A stretch of DNA of 64,000 nucleotides from Caballeronia peredens (GTDB lineage: Bacteria; Pseudomonadota; Gammaproteobacteria; Burkholderiales; Burkholderiaceae). The translations under genes and the position numbers were made by a program. Below, one piece after another: positions 7,192 through 16,353 of the stretch (the first letter of the stretch is position 1; the number at the start of each line of letters is the position of its first letter). The stretch lies in assembly GCA_001544595.2 (NCBI GenBank), contig FCOH02000007.1:1-64000 (forward strand), read 5' to 3'. A model generated the notes under the pieces. The model was given only the letters and a program-made list of their open reading frames with translations, had not been told where the DNA came from and ran no database searches.

Positions 7192-8733
7192 ATGTCCTCC
7201 GAAGCCTCAACGGGAAGCGCCGCCGCGCCCCTGAACCGCGGCATGCTGACCGTCTCGATCATGCTGGCAACGCTGATCCAGACGCTCGACAGCACCATCG
7301 CCAACGTGGCGCTGCCGCATATGCAGGGCACGCTGTCGGCGTCGCAGGACGAAATCACGTGGGTGCTCACGTCGTATATCGTCGCAGCGGCAATCGCCAC
7401 GCCGCTCACCGGCTGGCTGTCCGATCAACTGAGCGTGAAGCGGCTGCTCTGCTTTTCGATCGCGGGCTTCACGGTCGCGTCGGCGTTCTGCGGGCTCTCG
7501 GAAACGCTCGGGCAGATCGTCGCGTCGCGTCTGTTGCAGGGCGTTTTCGGGGCGTCGCTCGTACCGCTGTCGCAGTCGATCCTGCTCGACATCAATCCGC
7601 GCGAAAAGCAGGGGCAGGCGATGGCCGTCTGGGGCATGGGCGTGATGGTCGGACCGATTCTCGGCCCGACGCTCGGCGGCTGGCTCACCGACAGCTACAA
7701 CTGGCGCTGGGTGTTCTTCATCAACGTGCCGATCGGCGCGTTCGCGCTCTTCGGCGTGTTGACCTTTCTGCCGGCGCAGGCCGCGCGGCGCGCAGTCAGG
7801 TTCGATGCGTTCGGCTTTGCGACGCTCGGCCTCGCGATCGGCGCGTTCCAGGCGATGCTCGACCGCGGCGAGCAGCTCGACTGGTTCGGCTCGCTGGAAA
7901 TCCGCATCGAGGCGCTGCTCGCGGCGCTCGCCTTCGTCTTTTTCATCGCGCATACGGCCACCGCCGGCGCGCGTTCGTTCTTCAAATATCAGTTGCTGAA
8001 GGACCGCAACTTCGCGACCGGAACGTGCTTCATCTTCGTGATCGGCGCGGTCATGTACGCGACGCGCGCGCTCTTGCCGCCGATGCTGCAGAACCTGATG
8101 AACTATCCCGTCGCGACGACGGGCCTCGTCACGGCGCCGAGCGGCGCGGGCACGATGGTCGCGATGCTGGTCGCCGGGCGGCTGCTCAAGCACATCGACG
8201 CCCGCCTGATGCTGCTCGCGGGCTTCCTGATATCCGCGCTCGCGCTCTGGCAGATGATGCATTACACGATCGTGCTGTCGGCGTCGGATATCGTGTGGCC
8301 GGGCGTGATTCAGGGCTTCGGGCTGGGACTCGTGTTCGTGCCGCTGTCGGCGCTGACATTCTCGACGCTCACGCCCGAGTTGCGCGCCGACGGCACCGCC
8401 ACCTACAGCCTGATGCGCAATATCGGCAGCAGTATCGGCATTTCGATCGTGCAGACGCTGATGACGCGCAACACGCAGGTCGCGCACGCGGACCTCGTCG
8501 CGCAGGTGACGCCGTTCAATCCGGCGATGCAGCCGATGCTCGCGGGCGGATCGATGCAGGACATGGCGATGCTGAACCAGACGATCACGCAACAGGCTTC
8601 GATGATCGCGTATCTCAACGATTTCAAGCTGATGTTCGTCGCGACCTTGCTGGTGGTGCCGCTGTTGCTGCTGATCCGGCCGGCGCACCGGGCGGCGGCC
8701 GATGAATCGGTGGCGCACGCGGCCATGGACTGA
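7192..8733 (+). CDS. DHA2-family (EmrB/QacA) MFS drug efflux permease
   Basis: A 513-residue, 14-helix major facilitator. Motif A-like GWLSDQLSVKRLL is near residue 80, and the conserved motif C of exporters (GPILGPTLGGWLTD) is near 155-168. The N-terminus carries LDSTIANVALPHM, diagnostic of the EmrB/QacA (DHA2) group with an Asp in helix 1. It would export toxic compounds by proton antiport across the inner membrane. No EmrA-type adaptor or outer-membrane channel is adjacent, so it either acts alone or borrows partners from elsewhere. It is divergent from the MarR gene, which probably controls it. Confidence 0.93.
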   Translation: MSSEASTGSAAAPLNRGMLTVSIMLATLIQTLDSTIANVALPHMQGTLSASQDEITWVLTSYIVAAAIATPLTGWLSDQLSVKRLLCFSIAGFTVASAFCGLSETLGQIVASRLLQGVFGASLVPLSQSILLDINPREKQGQAMAVWGMGVMVGPILGPTLGGWLTDSYNWRWVFFINVPIGAFALFGVLTFLPAQAARRAVRFDAFGFATLGLAIGAFQAMLDRGEQLDWFGSLEIRIEALLAALAFVFFIAHTATAGARSFFKYQLLKDRNFATGTCFIFVIGAVMYATRALLPPMLQNLMNYPVATTGLVTAPSGAGTMVAMLVAGRLLKHIDARLMLLAGFLISALALWQMMHYTIVLSASDIVWPGVIQGFGLGLVFVPLSALTFSTLTPELRADGTATYSLMRNIGSSIGISIVQTLMTRNTQVAHADLVAQVTPFNPAMQPMLAGGSMQDMAMLNQTITQQASMIAYLNDFKLMFVATLLVVPLLLLIRPAHRAAADESVAHAAMD

Positions 8734-8764
8734 CGCGGCTATCGCGATCGATGCGACAGCCGCG
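8734..8764. terminator. Possible hairpin between convergent genes
   Basis: CGCGGCT (8734-8740) pairs with AGCCGCG (8758-8764) across a 17-base loop in the 46-bp gap between the MFS gene and the oppositely oriented TPR gene. The loop is long and no clear T-run follows, so its strength as a terminator is doubtful. Confidence 0.35.
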
Positions 8765-8779
8765 CCGGTAGACGCGCGC

Positions 8780-10720
8780 CTATTTGCGCTTTTTGCGCGC
8801 CGGGCGTCTGACCGTTTCTGCGGTCTGCGCTTGCGCGGCGGGCGCGACGAACGCTTTCAGTTCATCGGCGACGCGCGCGATCACGCTGTCCCAGTCGCCG
8901 GCCTGCGTCTGACGGAAGAGGCGCATCGACGGATACCACGGCGTGTCGTCGCGTTCCGTGAGCCATCGCCAGCACTGGTCGAAGCGCGACAGCACCCACA
9001 CCGGCTTGTTCAGCGCGCCCGCCACATGGGCCGTCGACGTGTCCACAGCGATCACGAGGTCGAGGTTCTCGATGATCGCAGCGGTATCGGCGAAATCAGT
9101 CACGTCGCTCATCGGATCGAAGGGACGCAGCGCCTCCGGAAGCTCGCCGATCTGCGGCCGCGTCGTCGCGCCCAGTTGCAGGCTGACGAAGCTCGCGCCC
9201 GGCACCTGAAGCAGCGGCACGAACTGGCGCGCGTGGAGCGAGCGACGCTTGTCTATCGGCGCAACATGCTTCATGTCGGGACGCCGCTCTCCGGCCCAGA
9301 CGAGGCCGATTTTCGGCGTCGTCCCGGGCAGCCGCGCCTTCCACGTTTCGGTCAGACCGGCGGGTGCGCGCAGATAAGGAACCAGCGAAGGAATCGATTC
9401 GAGCGTCGTGTTGAACCGTAACGGCAGGCTCATCATGAAGCACCAGAAATCGTGCTTCGGCAGGTCGTGCAATGCGCTGCCGCGGATACAGGCATCGACT
9501 TCCTCGATCCCTTCGAACAGGCGCGCGAGCGCCGGCTCGCAGACCACCGTCAGCCGCCTGACGCCCTTCGCTTTCAGAAGCGGCAGATAGCGGCAGAACT
9601 GCAGCGCATCGCCCAGACCCTGCTCCGACAAAACGACGATCGATTTGCCCTGCAGCGTTTCACCTTTCCATTGCGGATAGGCGAGACCCGGATCCCACGA
9701 ACGGGAATCCGCACGGAGCACGGAAAAGCGCGACTCGTAGAGGATCCAGCCTTCGGCGAACTGTCCTTTGGCGAGCAGCACGAGCGCGAGGTTCGCTTCG
9801 AGATCGGGATCGGACGGCCTCTGCGTCAGGCCGTTTCGATATGCCGATTCCGCCTCGTCCAGACGCCGCAGACGATCGAGCACGCGGCCGAGGTTCTGCC
9901 AGGCTTCGACGCGGGATCGATCGAGTTCCAGCGCCCGCCGCAACGAAGCTTCCGCTTCCGCGAAACGGCCTGCTTCCATCAGCGTCGTGCCGAGGTTGTA
10001 GTGCGCGAGCGCCCGCTGGCCGTCCAGGCGCAGCGCCGTGCGCAACGCCGCTTCGGCTTCTTCCAGGCGTTCCAGTCTGAGCAGCACGGCGCCGAGATTC
10101 ACGTGCGCATCGCAGGACGCCGGATCGAGCCGGATGGCTTCATCGCAAGCCGCTTTGGCCTCGTTCAACTCGCCGGCGAGCGTCAGCGCCGCCGCGCGGC
10201 CGGTGTGCGCGTGGGCATCGGCGGGATCGAGTTCGATGGCGTGTCGAAACCACGCCTCGGCGTCGCGGAAGCGCTGGAGCATAAACATCGCGCGCCCGAG
10301 ATTGCGATGCGCGCCGGGAAAGCGCGCGTCGAGCATGAGGACGTGGCGAAGTGCCGCTTCGGCTTCGCTCGCGCGCGCGAGCTCGAGCAGCAGAATGGCG
10401 AGGTTGTAATGCGCGGAAGGGTCGAGCGCGTCGAGTTCGATCGCACGCCGGAACATCGCTTCGGTCTCGGGCTTGCGGCCCTGATCCAGCAGCACGCTGC
10501 CGAGACTCCCGGCGAAACGCGCCTGCTCGTCGAGCGCGAGAGCCTGACGGATCAGGCTTTCGGCTTCATCGAGAGCGCCATGCTCGCGGCGTATCAATCC
10601 GAGCAAATGCAATGCGTCGGCGTGGCGGGGGTTGTCGGCGAGCACGGCGCGATAGCCGGATTCGGCTTCCTGCGTCCGGCCCGCGCGATGCGCATCCAGG
10701 GTACGGTCAAAGAGCGACAT
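8780..10720 (-). CDS. TPR protein with C-terminal GT-B (family 9-like) glycosyltransferase domain
   Basis: A 646-residue cytoplasmic protein. Residues 1-330 are nine to ten tandem 34-residue TPR units (for example ALDPSAHYNLAILLLELARASEAEAALRHV-type repeats). The C-terminal part (about 335-620) resembles the heptosyltransferase/GT9-like domain in many TPR-glycosyltransferases: GLVWAGERRP, VSLQLGA and the end motif DLVIAVDTSTAHVAGALNKPVWVL. The tail is Lys/Arg-rich. TPRs probably bind a protein acceptor or assembly partner, but the sugar and acceptor are unknown. The ATG at 10720 is chosen; a TTG 36 bases upstream is possible. No signal peptide is present. Confidence 0.85.
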   Translation of the reverse strand: MSLFDRTLDAHRAGRTQEAESGYRAVLADNPRHADALHLLGLIRREHGALDEAESLIRQALALDEQARFAGSLGSVLLDQGRKPETEAMFRRAIELDALDPSAHYNLAILLLELARASEAEAALRHVLMLDARFPGAHRNLGRAMFMLQRFRDAEAWFRHAIELDPADAHAHTGRAAALTLAGELNEAKAACDEAIRLDPASCDAHVNLGAVLLRLERLEEAEAALRTALRLDGQRALAHYNLGTTLMEAGRFAEAEASLRRALELDRSRVEAWQNLGRVLDRLRRLDEAESAYRNGLTQRPSDPDLEANLALVLLAKGQFAEGWILYESRFSVLRADSRSWDPGLAYPQWKGETLQGKSIVVLSEQGLGDALQFCRYLPLLKAKGVRRLTVVCEPALARLFEGIEEVDACIRGSALHDLPKHDFWCFMMSLPLRFNTTLESIPSLVPYLRAPAGLTETWKARLPGTTPKIGLVWAGERRPDMKHVAPIDKRRSLHARQFVPLLQVPGASFVSLQLGATTRPQIGELPEALRPFDPMSDVTDFADTAAIIENLDLVIAVDTSTAHVAGALNKPVWVLSRFDQCWRWLTERDDTPWYPSMRLFRQTQAGDWDSVIARVADELKAFVAPAAQAQTAETVRRPARKKRK

Positions 10721-10828
10721 GGAAAAAACACTAGTTCGAGGAGAACCGATTATCAACGTCGACTATCGGTGACTTGTCGAAATGTGTTTCGCTCTACGCA
10801 ACAGATCCGGCGCCGCGCGCGATCTGCT

Positions 10829-12898
10829 TCAGACGCTGACGGCGCCCTTCTCCAGCATCCCGCTGAACACGTCGGCCGAAAGCGGCATCGCCAGCAGGAA
10901 GCCCTGCATTTCATCGCACTTCATGTCCTGCAGACGATCGAGTTGCGAGCCCGTCTCCACGCCTTCCGCGACGACATCCATGTCGAGCGAATGCGCCAGC
11001 GCGATGATCGCCGACACGATCGCGCGTCCTTCCTGGCCGTTCTCGTCGAGTCCGTTGGTGAAGAAGCGGTCGATCTTCAGTTGCTTGGCGCGAAACCGCT
11101 GCAAGTAGGCGAGACTCGAATAGCCGGTGCCGAAATCGTCGATGGCGATTTCGAAGCCGTTCTCCTGAAACGCCCGGATCATCTCGATGGTGCGCGGCGC
11201 GTCCTGCATCGCGACCGTCTCGGTGATCTCGAACATGATCTGCTCGCTCGGCACGTCCTGCTCGCGCACGATCTTCATGATGTTCGCGACGAGATCCGCC
11301 TCGTTCATCTGGCGCGGCGAAAGATTGATCGCGACCTTCACCGGCGGACGCCCTTGCGCGCGCCACTGCGCGAGATGACGGCATGTCTCGTGCACGACCC
11401 AATAGCCGATCTGCACGATCTGCCCCGAACGCTCGGCGATCGGAATGAATTCGAGCGGCGTGAGCGTGCCGATCTCCGGATGATCGAGCCGGATCAGCGC
11501 TTCGGCGCCCGCCAGCTCGCCGCTCTTGCCGCGGAATTTCGGCTGGAACAGCAGATAGAAATGGCCGCTGTTCAAGGCCTCGTGCAGCGCCTGCTGAATC
11601 TGCAGCGTGCGCACGGCCGCCTCGTTCATGCTCGCCTCGAAGAAGCGATAAGTGCTGCGCCCGCCCCGCTTCGCCTCGTACATGGCGACGTCCGCGTGCT
11701 TGAGCATCGACTCGACGCTGTCGCCGTCCTGCGGATACAGCGCGATGCCGATGCTCGGCATCACCTGCAGCGGATGACCGCCGACGACCAAGCCCTTGCG
11801 CATTGCGTCGAGAATGCGCTCGGCCATTTTCTCGGCGTCGCCGGGCGCCTGCAGATTTTCGAGCATCACGATGAATTCGTCGCCGCCCAGACGCGCCACG
11901 GTGTCGCCGCCGCGCACGCATTCCTGCAGACGCCGCGCGAACGCCTTCAGCACTTCGTCGCCGACCGTGTGGCCGAGCGAATCGTTGATGGTCTTGAAGC
12001 CGTCGAGGTCCATGAAGAGAATCGCGAAGCGTCCGCCGACGTGCCTCGCGTTGCGGATCGCGCGCTCGACGCGCTCGTTCATCGTGCGGCGATTGGGCAG
12101 ATCCGTGAGCGTGTCGAAGGTCGCCATGCGCACGATCTGGCCGTTCAGGCGCGACACGGAACCCGCCAGCAACGCGGTGCGCGCATCGAAGCGCGACAGC
12201 ACCAGCGTGATGATCAGAATCGCGAACGTGAAAAGCGCGACCGTGGTTGCGAGCCAGCGCGCGTCGATGTCGTTGGCGGCGCCGCAGATCGCGCCCGGCA
12301 GAAAATTCGCCGCGGCGTTGCCGGTGTAGTGCATGCCGGTAATCGCGATGCCCATCACGAACGCCGAGACGACGCGCTTCGCCAGCACGTTCTTCAGATT
12401 CGCAGCGGAAAGCGTGTGCGCGATCCACAGCGCCGCGCCCGACGCAACCACCGCGATCGCGATCGATGCGGCGAACAAGGCCGGGTCGTACTGAATCGCC
12501 GGACGCATGCGCATGGCGGCGTCGCCGGTGTAGTGCATCGCGGCGATGCCCACGCCCATGAGTACGCTGCTCGCGACGAGACGCAGCGTAGTCAGCCGCC
12601 TGCTCGTGATGACATGAAGCGCGAAGAACGACACGAGTACCGCGATGCCGAGCGAGCCGGCGGTGATCTTGAGGTCGTAACCGAGCGGAATCGGCAGTTC
12701 GAAGGCAAGCACGCCGATGAAATGCATCGACCAGATGCCGATGCCCATCGACGCCGCGCCGCCCGCGAGCCACGCGTGCCGCACGCGCGATTGCGACAGC
12801 ATCGCGATCCGGCCCGAAATGTCGAGCGCAGTGAAGGAGGCGAGCGTGGCGACTACGAGCGACGCCGCGACCAGCCATAAGTTGTAGGTGCCGTGCAT
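10829..12898 (-). CDS. MHYT-GGDEF-EAL bifunctional cyclic-di-GMP enzyme
   Basis: A 689-residue inner-membrane protein. The N-terminal MHYT sensor (about 1-240, seven helices) carries the repeated Met-His motifs MHF (58-60), MHYT (121-124) and MHYT (189-192), proposed to bind copper and sense a diatomic gas. The GGDEF domain (about 258-420) has an intact GGDEF (338-342), DxLTxLPNRR at its start and an RxxD inhibitory site (R329-D332). The EAL domain (about 432-685) keeps EAL (466-468), NLSPRQ, EITET, DDFGTGYSSL (587-596) and AEGVET. Both c-di-GMP synthesis and breakdown are therefore possible. It is a single-gene unit, with no adjacent c-di-GMP target evident. Confidence 0.95.
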   Translation of the reverse strand: MHGTYNLWLVAASLVVATLASFTALDISGRIAMLSQSRVRHAWLAGGAASMGIGIWSMHFIGVLAFELPIPLGYDLKITAGSLGIAVLVSFFALHVITSRRLTTLRLVASSVLMGVGIAAMHYTGDAAMRMRPAIQYDPALFAASIAIAVVASGAALWIAHTLSAANLKNVLAKRVVSAFVMGIAITGMHYTGNAAANFLPGAICGAANDIDARWLATTVALFTFAILIITLVLSRFDARTALLAGSVSRLNGQIVRMATFDTLTDLPNRRTMNERVERAIRNARHVGGRFAILFMDLDGFKTINDSLGHTVGDEVLKAFARRLQECVRGGDTVARLGGDEFIVMLENLQAPGDAEKMAERILDAMRKGLVVGGHPLQVMPSIGIALYPQDGDSVESMLKHADVAMYEAKRGGRSTYRFFEASMNEAAVRTLQIQQALHEALNSGHFYLLFQPKFRGKSGELAGAEALIRLDHPEIGTLTPLEFIPIAERSGQIVQIGYWVVHETCRHLAQWRAQGRPPVKVAINLSPRQMNEADLVANIMKIVREQDVPSEQIMFEITETVAMQDAPRTIEMIRAFQENGFEIAIDDFGTGYSSLAYLQRFRAKQLKIDRFFTNGLDENGQEGRAIVSAIIALAHSLDMDVVAEGVETGSQLDRLQDMKCDEMQGFLLAMPLSADVFSGMLEKGAVSV

Positions 12899-13004
12899 GA
12901 TGCGGTTAGCCCGGAGACTCGTTTGCGTGAGCGTCTTATCGGCTTACGCTTCCCGATCTTTAGGCTCGCGCACGACATTTTTCGCAAAGCACTTCACGCA
13001 TACG

Positions 13005-13048
13005 ACAAAGCTTCGACGAAGCTTCGACAAAGCATCGTCAAAGCTGCG
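13005..13048. repeat. Four tandem 11-bp repeats over the end of the cardiolipin synthase gene
   Basis: The units ACAAAGCTTCG, ACGAAGCTTCG, ACAAAGCATCG and TCAAAGCTGCG follow without gaps. The last unit covers the stop codon (13038-13040) and final codons of the leftward cardiolipin synthase gene. AAGCTTCG/CGAAGCTT symmetry also allows small hairpins, so it may contribute to termination. Confidence 0.75.
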
Positions 13049-14309
13049 AATCGAGCAGCGCGGCGACGCGTTCGAGCATTTTTTCGGCGAACGGACGGCG
13101 GCGCCATTCGTCGAGCGTGATGCGTTTCGAGCGAGCGAGGTCAGCGTCGAAAATGGTGTTCTGGCGGCGCGCGAAATCGCGGTCGTAGATGTTGAGATTG
13201 GCTTCGTCGTTCAGCTTGAACGAGCGGCTGTCGAAGTTGGTCGAGCCGACCGACACGAGATATTCGTCCACCACGAGCAGCTTGCAATGGAACATGGTCG
13301 GCTGATACTCGTAGATCTCGACGCCCGCCGCGAGCAGATCGCCCCAGCACGCGCGCGACGCCTCGCGCACCGTGTGCGTGTCGATGCGCTTGCCCGGCGT
13401 GATGACGCGCACGCTCACGCCGCGCTTCGCCGCCTCGACGATCGCGTTGATCGTCAGCTTGTCCGGCACGAAGTACGCGCTCGACAGCTGGATCGAATGC
13501 GTCGCGGCGGTGATCGCCATGAGGTACATCAACTGCATGTCGTCGCTGCCGCCCGAGGGCGAACTGCTGAACATGTGCGCGAGACCGTCGCCCGCGGCCT
13601 CGATGTCCGGAAAATAGCGCGGTCCGTGCAGCACGTTGCCGGTGGCCTTGATCCAGTTGTCCATGAAGACCGCCTGCATGTGGCCGACCACCGGCCCTTC
13701 GACGCGAAAGTGCGTGTCGCGCCAGTGCTTCTCGTCCTGCGCGTGCCCGGTCCATTCCTCCGCGATGCCCACGCCGCCCGTGAAGCCGATGCGCCCGTCG
13801 ATCACGAGCAGCTTGCGGTGCGTGCGGTCGTTCATGCGGCCGAGTCCGGTCCAGTGCGGCTTGTGATACTGGATGACCTCGGCGCCCGAGTCGCGCAGCA
13901 TCTGCAGGTAGCGCTTGTCCATCTTCGACGAACCGACCCAGTCGAGCAGCACATGCACCGGAATTCCCGAGCGCGCCTTTTCCGACAGCGCGTGGGCGAA
14001 TTCCTCGCCGATCGCGCCGGACCAGTAGATGAAGGTTTCGAACGTGATCGTCTCGCGCGCCGAGCGGATGCCCTCCAGCATCGACGGAAAGATCTCGTCG
14101 CCGTTCACGAGCACGTCGAAGCGGTTGCCTTCGCCGACGGGCGGCCCGAGCAGCAGGCCCATCGAGCGGATGAACTGCGGATCGTCGCTGGCGTACAGCC
14201 GTTCGATCTTGTGCTCGATCTTCTTCTCGCCGCTCGACACGTTCGCGATCACCAGCACGACGACGAGCGTGACGACGATGGTCAGGACAATCAGGGCAAT
14301 CGTGAGCAT
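13038..14309 (-). CDS. Phospholipase D-superfamily cardiolipin synthase
   Basis: A 423-residue enzyme joining phosphatidyl groups to form cardiolipin at the inner membrane. It has one N-terminal membrane helix (about 1-24). Two HxKxxxxD catalytic motifs follow: HRKLLVIDG (H164, K166, D171) followed by GFTGG, and HCKLLVVDE (H341, K343, D348) followed by VGSTNFDSRSF. Length and the single helix resemble ClsB/ClsC-type enzymes more than ClsA. An in-frame ATG at 14333 would add eight residues; neither start has a strong Shine-Dalgarno site. The gene ends inside a short tandem repeat array. Confidence 0.9.
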   Translation of the reverse strand: MLTIALIVLTIVVTLVVVLVIANVSSGEKKIEHKIERLYASDDPQFIRSMGLLLGPPVGEGNRFDVLVNGDEIFPSMLEGIRSARETITFETFIYWSGAIGEEFAHALSEKARSGIPVHVLLDWVGSSKMDKRYLQMLRDSGAEVIQYHKPHWTGLGRMNDRTHRKLLVIDGRIGFTGGVGIAEEWTGHAQDEKHWRDTHFRVEGPVVGHMQAVFMDNWIKATGNVLHGPRYFPDIEAAGDGLAHMFSSSPSGGSDDMQLMYLMAITAATHSIQLSSAYFVPDKLTINAIVEAAKRGVSVRVITPGKRIDTHTVREASRACWGDLLAAGVEIYEYQPTMFHCKLLVVDEYLVSVGSTNFDSRSFKLNDEANLNIYDRDFARRQNTIFDADLARSKRITLDEWRRRPFAEKMLERVAALLDSQL

Positions 14310-14385
14310 GCGCGGGTCTCGCGAAGCGAACATTCGTCCGGAACCGCTAGTGTACGCATGCTTCGCGCGCATGCTTCGGCTTCGC

Positions 14386-15183
14386 TCAGCTCTTCACCGG
14401 CACCCAGCCCTGATCCTGGCCGAGTTTCGCGATCTGCTTCGCGATGGAATCGCCGAGGCGCTTTTCGTCGGACGACACGCCCGCGTGTTTCGTCTCCGAC
14501 ACCGCGTGCAGCCCGCCCGATACCGCCAGCGAACTCGCGACGTGCCCCGCTACCGCACCGACGCCCGCCATTTCCGCGACGCCCGGCGCGTGGCCGCTGT
14601 CCGCCTTCGCGTCGAACTGTTCGAGCACTTGCGGCACGCCGTGCGCCGGCTTGAAAACGAGCTGCACCGTCGCGCCGACCTTGCTCTCGCCCGCGCCCAG
14701 GCCGATCAGCATGCGGCGGCGGCGATTGCCCGCATCGATCGTATTGAAGCTGCCTTCCACCACGAGCACGCTCTGGTCGTCCGGCGGCGGCACGTCGGCG
14801 CGCACGGCGCGCAGTCCCATCGACTGGAGTTTCGCGACGATCTCGTTCGCGACTTCCTCGCGCGCCGCGGCGGCGTCCTGCATCTGCTTGTTGGCTTGCG
14901 AGTCGCCGGACATCGCCGAGCCGATCTTCGAGATCATGCCGTGGTTGTCGAGCTTGACCTCGCTCGCGTCGCTGGCGAATGCGTAAACATAGATGGTGTC
15001 GGGGCGGATCGTGGGCGTCGCCGTCGCCGTCTGTGCATACTGGTTGTACGGGCTCGCGGCCTGCGCGGGGTTGCTCGCGCAGCCGGCCAGGGACGCCGTG
15101 CCGACGACGAACGCCGCGAGCGCCGCGCCGCGCGTCTTCTTGACGATTGCGTTGAACGAGAAAGACTTGATCGACTTGGACAT
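14386..15183 (-). CDS. DUF4410 lipoprotein
   Basis: A 265-residue predicted outer-membrane lipoprotein. A Lys-rich start and hydrophobic segment lead to the lipobox SLAGC (Cys near residue 35). The body matches DUF4410 proteins: DTIYVYAFASDASEVKLD, a central VVEGSFNTIDAGNRRRRM segment and GLGAGESKVGATVQL. The function is unknown; homologues are exported and often near envelope genes. It lies about 75 bp upstream of the cardiolipin synthase gene on the same strand and may share its transcript. TGAGGCC precedes the ATG. Confidence 0.75.
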   Translation of the reverse strand: MSKSIKSFSFNAIVKKTRGAALAAFVVGTASLAGCASNPAQAASPYNQYAQTATATPTIRPDTIYVYAFASDASEVKLDNHGMISKIGSAMSGDSQANKQMQDAAAAREEVANEIVAKLQSMGLRAVRADVPPPDDQSVLVVEGSFNTIDAGNRRRRMLIGLGAGESKVGATVQLVFKPAHGVPQVLEQFDAKADSGHAPGVAEMAGVGAVAGHVASSLAVSGGLHAVSETKHAGVSSDEKRLGDSIAKQIAKLGQDQGWVPVKS

Positions 15184-15538
15184 GTTGGGCCTCAGGAATC
15201 GTGGAATCGTTAGCGGGTTCGTATCGCGCGATGAGGATGCGGTCCGCGCTCCTTATCCGTGATCTCATTCGTGCGTGATACGGCTCTCGGTTCTCGTTGT
15301 TATTTCGTCTCCCGGTCACGCAGGCGCAACTATGGACGATGCCTCCGGCACGCGCCATCGAGCATTTATGTCGCGGCGTTTCATCGCCGTGAAAGGCTTA
15401 TGGGGAAAGGGTTTCGGCGTGTTTTGGCGCGTCGCGCGCGACCGATTTTCTGCACGCTTCGCGGGCTTCTGGTTAACTGCCGGTCAACGCATCGCGCGAT
15501 GCGCGGCGCATCCCGCCAAACGTTTCGAAGGAGATGAC

Positions 15539-16327
15539 ATGGATCTCAAGATCGCCAACAAGCTCGCACTGGTTTCCGGATCGACGAAGGGCATCGGTCA
15601 CGCCATCGCGGTGGCGCTCGCGCGCGAAGGCGTGCGCGTGATCGTCAACGGCCGAACGCAACCATCCGTCGATGCCGCGCTCGCGAAACTGCGCGAACTC
15701 GTGCCGGGCGCACAGGCCGAAGGCTTCGCAGGCGACGTCGCCGACGCGAAGCAAGTCGCCGAACTCGTGAAACGCTTTCCGCACGTCGATATTCTCGTCA
15801 ACAACATGGGCATCTTCGATCCGAAGCCGTTCGAAGAGATTCCCGATGAAGAATGGCTGCGCTTTTTCGACGTCAACGTAATGTCCGGCGTGCGGCTCTC
15901 GCGCGCGTATCTGCCGAAGATGAAGGCGAACAACTGGGGCCGCGTCGTGTTTATCAGCAGCGAGAGCGGGATTCAGATTCCCGTCGAGATGATTCATTAT
16001 GGTATGACGAAATCGGCGCAGATTTCGCTGGCGCGCGGGCTCGCCGAGACCTGCGCGGGCACGGGCGTCACGGTCAATTCCGTGCTGCCCGGGCCGACGA
16101 GCTCCGAAGGCGTCACGGAATTCGTCGAAAAGCTTTCGGGCGGCAAGAGTTTTCAGGACTTCCAGGCGGAGTTCTTCGCGCAAGCGCGTCCGAGTTCGAT
16201 TCTCAAGCGCTTCATCACGCCCGAGGAAATCGCGAGCACCGTGGCGTATGTGTGCTCGGAACTGTCGTCGGCGACGAACGGCGCTGCGCTGCGCGCGGAC
16301 GGCGGCGTGATCCGCGCGGCATTCTGA
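15539..16327 (+). CDS. Short-chain dehydrogenase/reductase
   Basis: A 262-residue classical SDR with a Rossmann fold. The nucleotide-binding motif GSTKGIG lies at 14-20, VNNMG near 87-91, and the catalytic Ser141, Tyr154 and Lys158 (YGMTK) are in place. Arg39 after beta-strand 2 suggests NADP(H) preference. The substrate is not identifiable. A strong AAGGAGATGAC site precedes the ATG at 15539, so the longer upstream frame is not used. It is convergent with the UdgX gene. Confidence 0.92.
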   Translation: MDLKIANKLALVSGSTKGIGHAIAVALAREGVRVIVNGRTQPSVDAALAKLRELVPGAQAEGFAGDVADAKQVAELVKRFPHVDILVNNMGIFDPKPFEEIPDEEWLRFFDVNVMSGVRLSRAYLPKMKANNWGRVVFISSESGIQIPVEMIHYGMTKSAQISLARGLAETCAGTGVTVNSVLPGPTSSEGVTEFVEKLSGGKSFQDFQAEFFAQARPSSILKRFITPEEIASTVAYVCSELSSATNGAALRADGGVIRAAF

Positions 16328-16353
16328 GCGCAGCGCTTCTTATAGTGAACGAG

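Noticed and set aside
7207..8718. A 503-codon frame antisense to the DHA2 pump gene
   Set aside because: Arg/His-rich shadow without protein features.
9452..12880. A 1142-codon open frame on the plus strand
   Set aside because: It is antisense to the TPR-glycosyltransferase and GGDEF-EAL genes, crosses their intergenic gap, is Arg/His/Glu-rich without any domain, and results from high GC at third positions.
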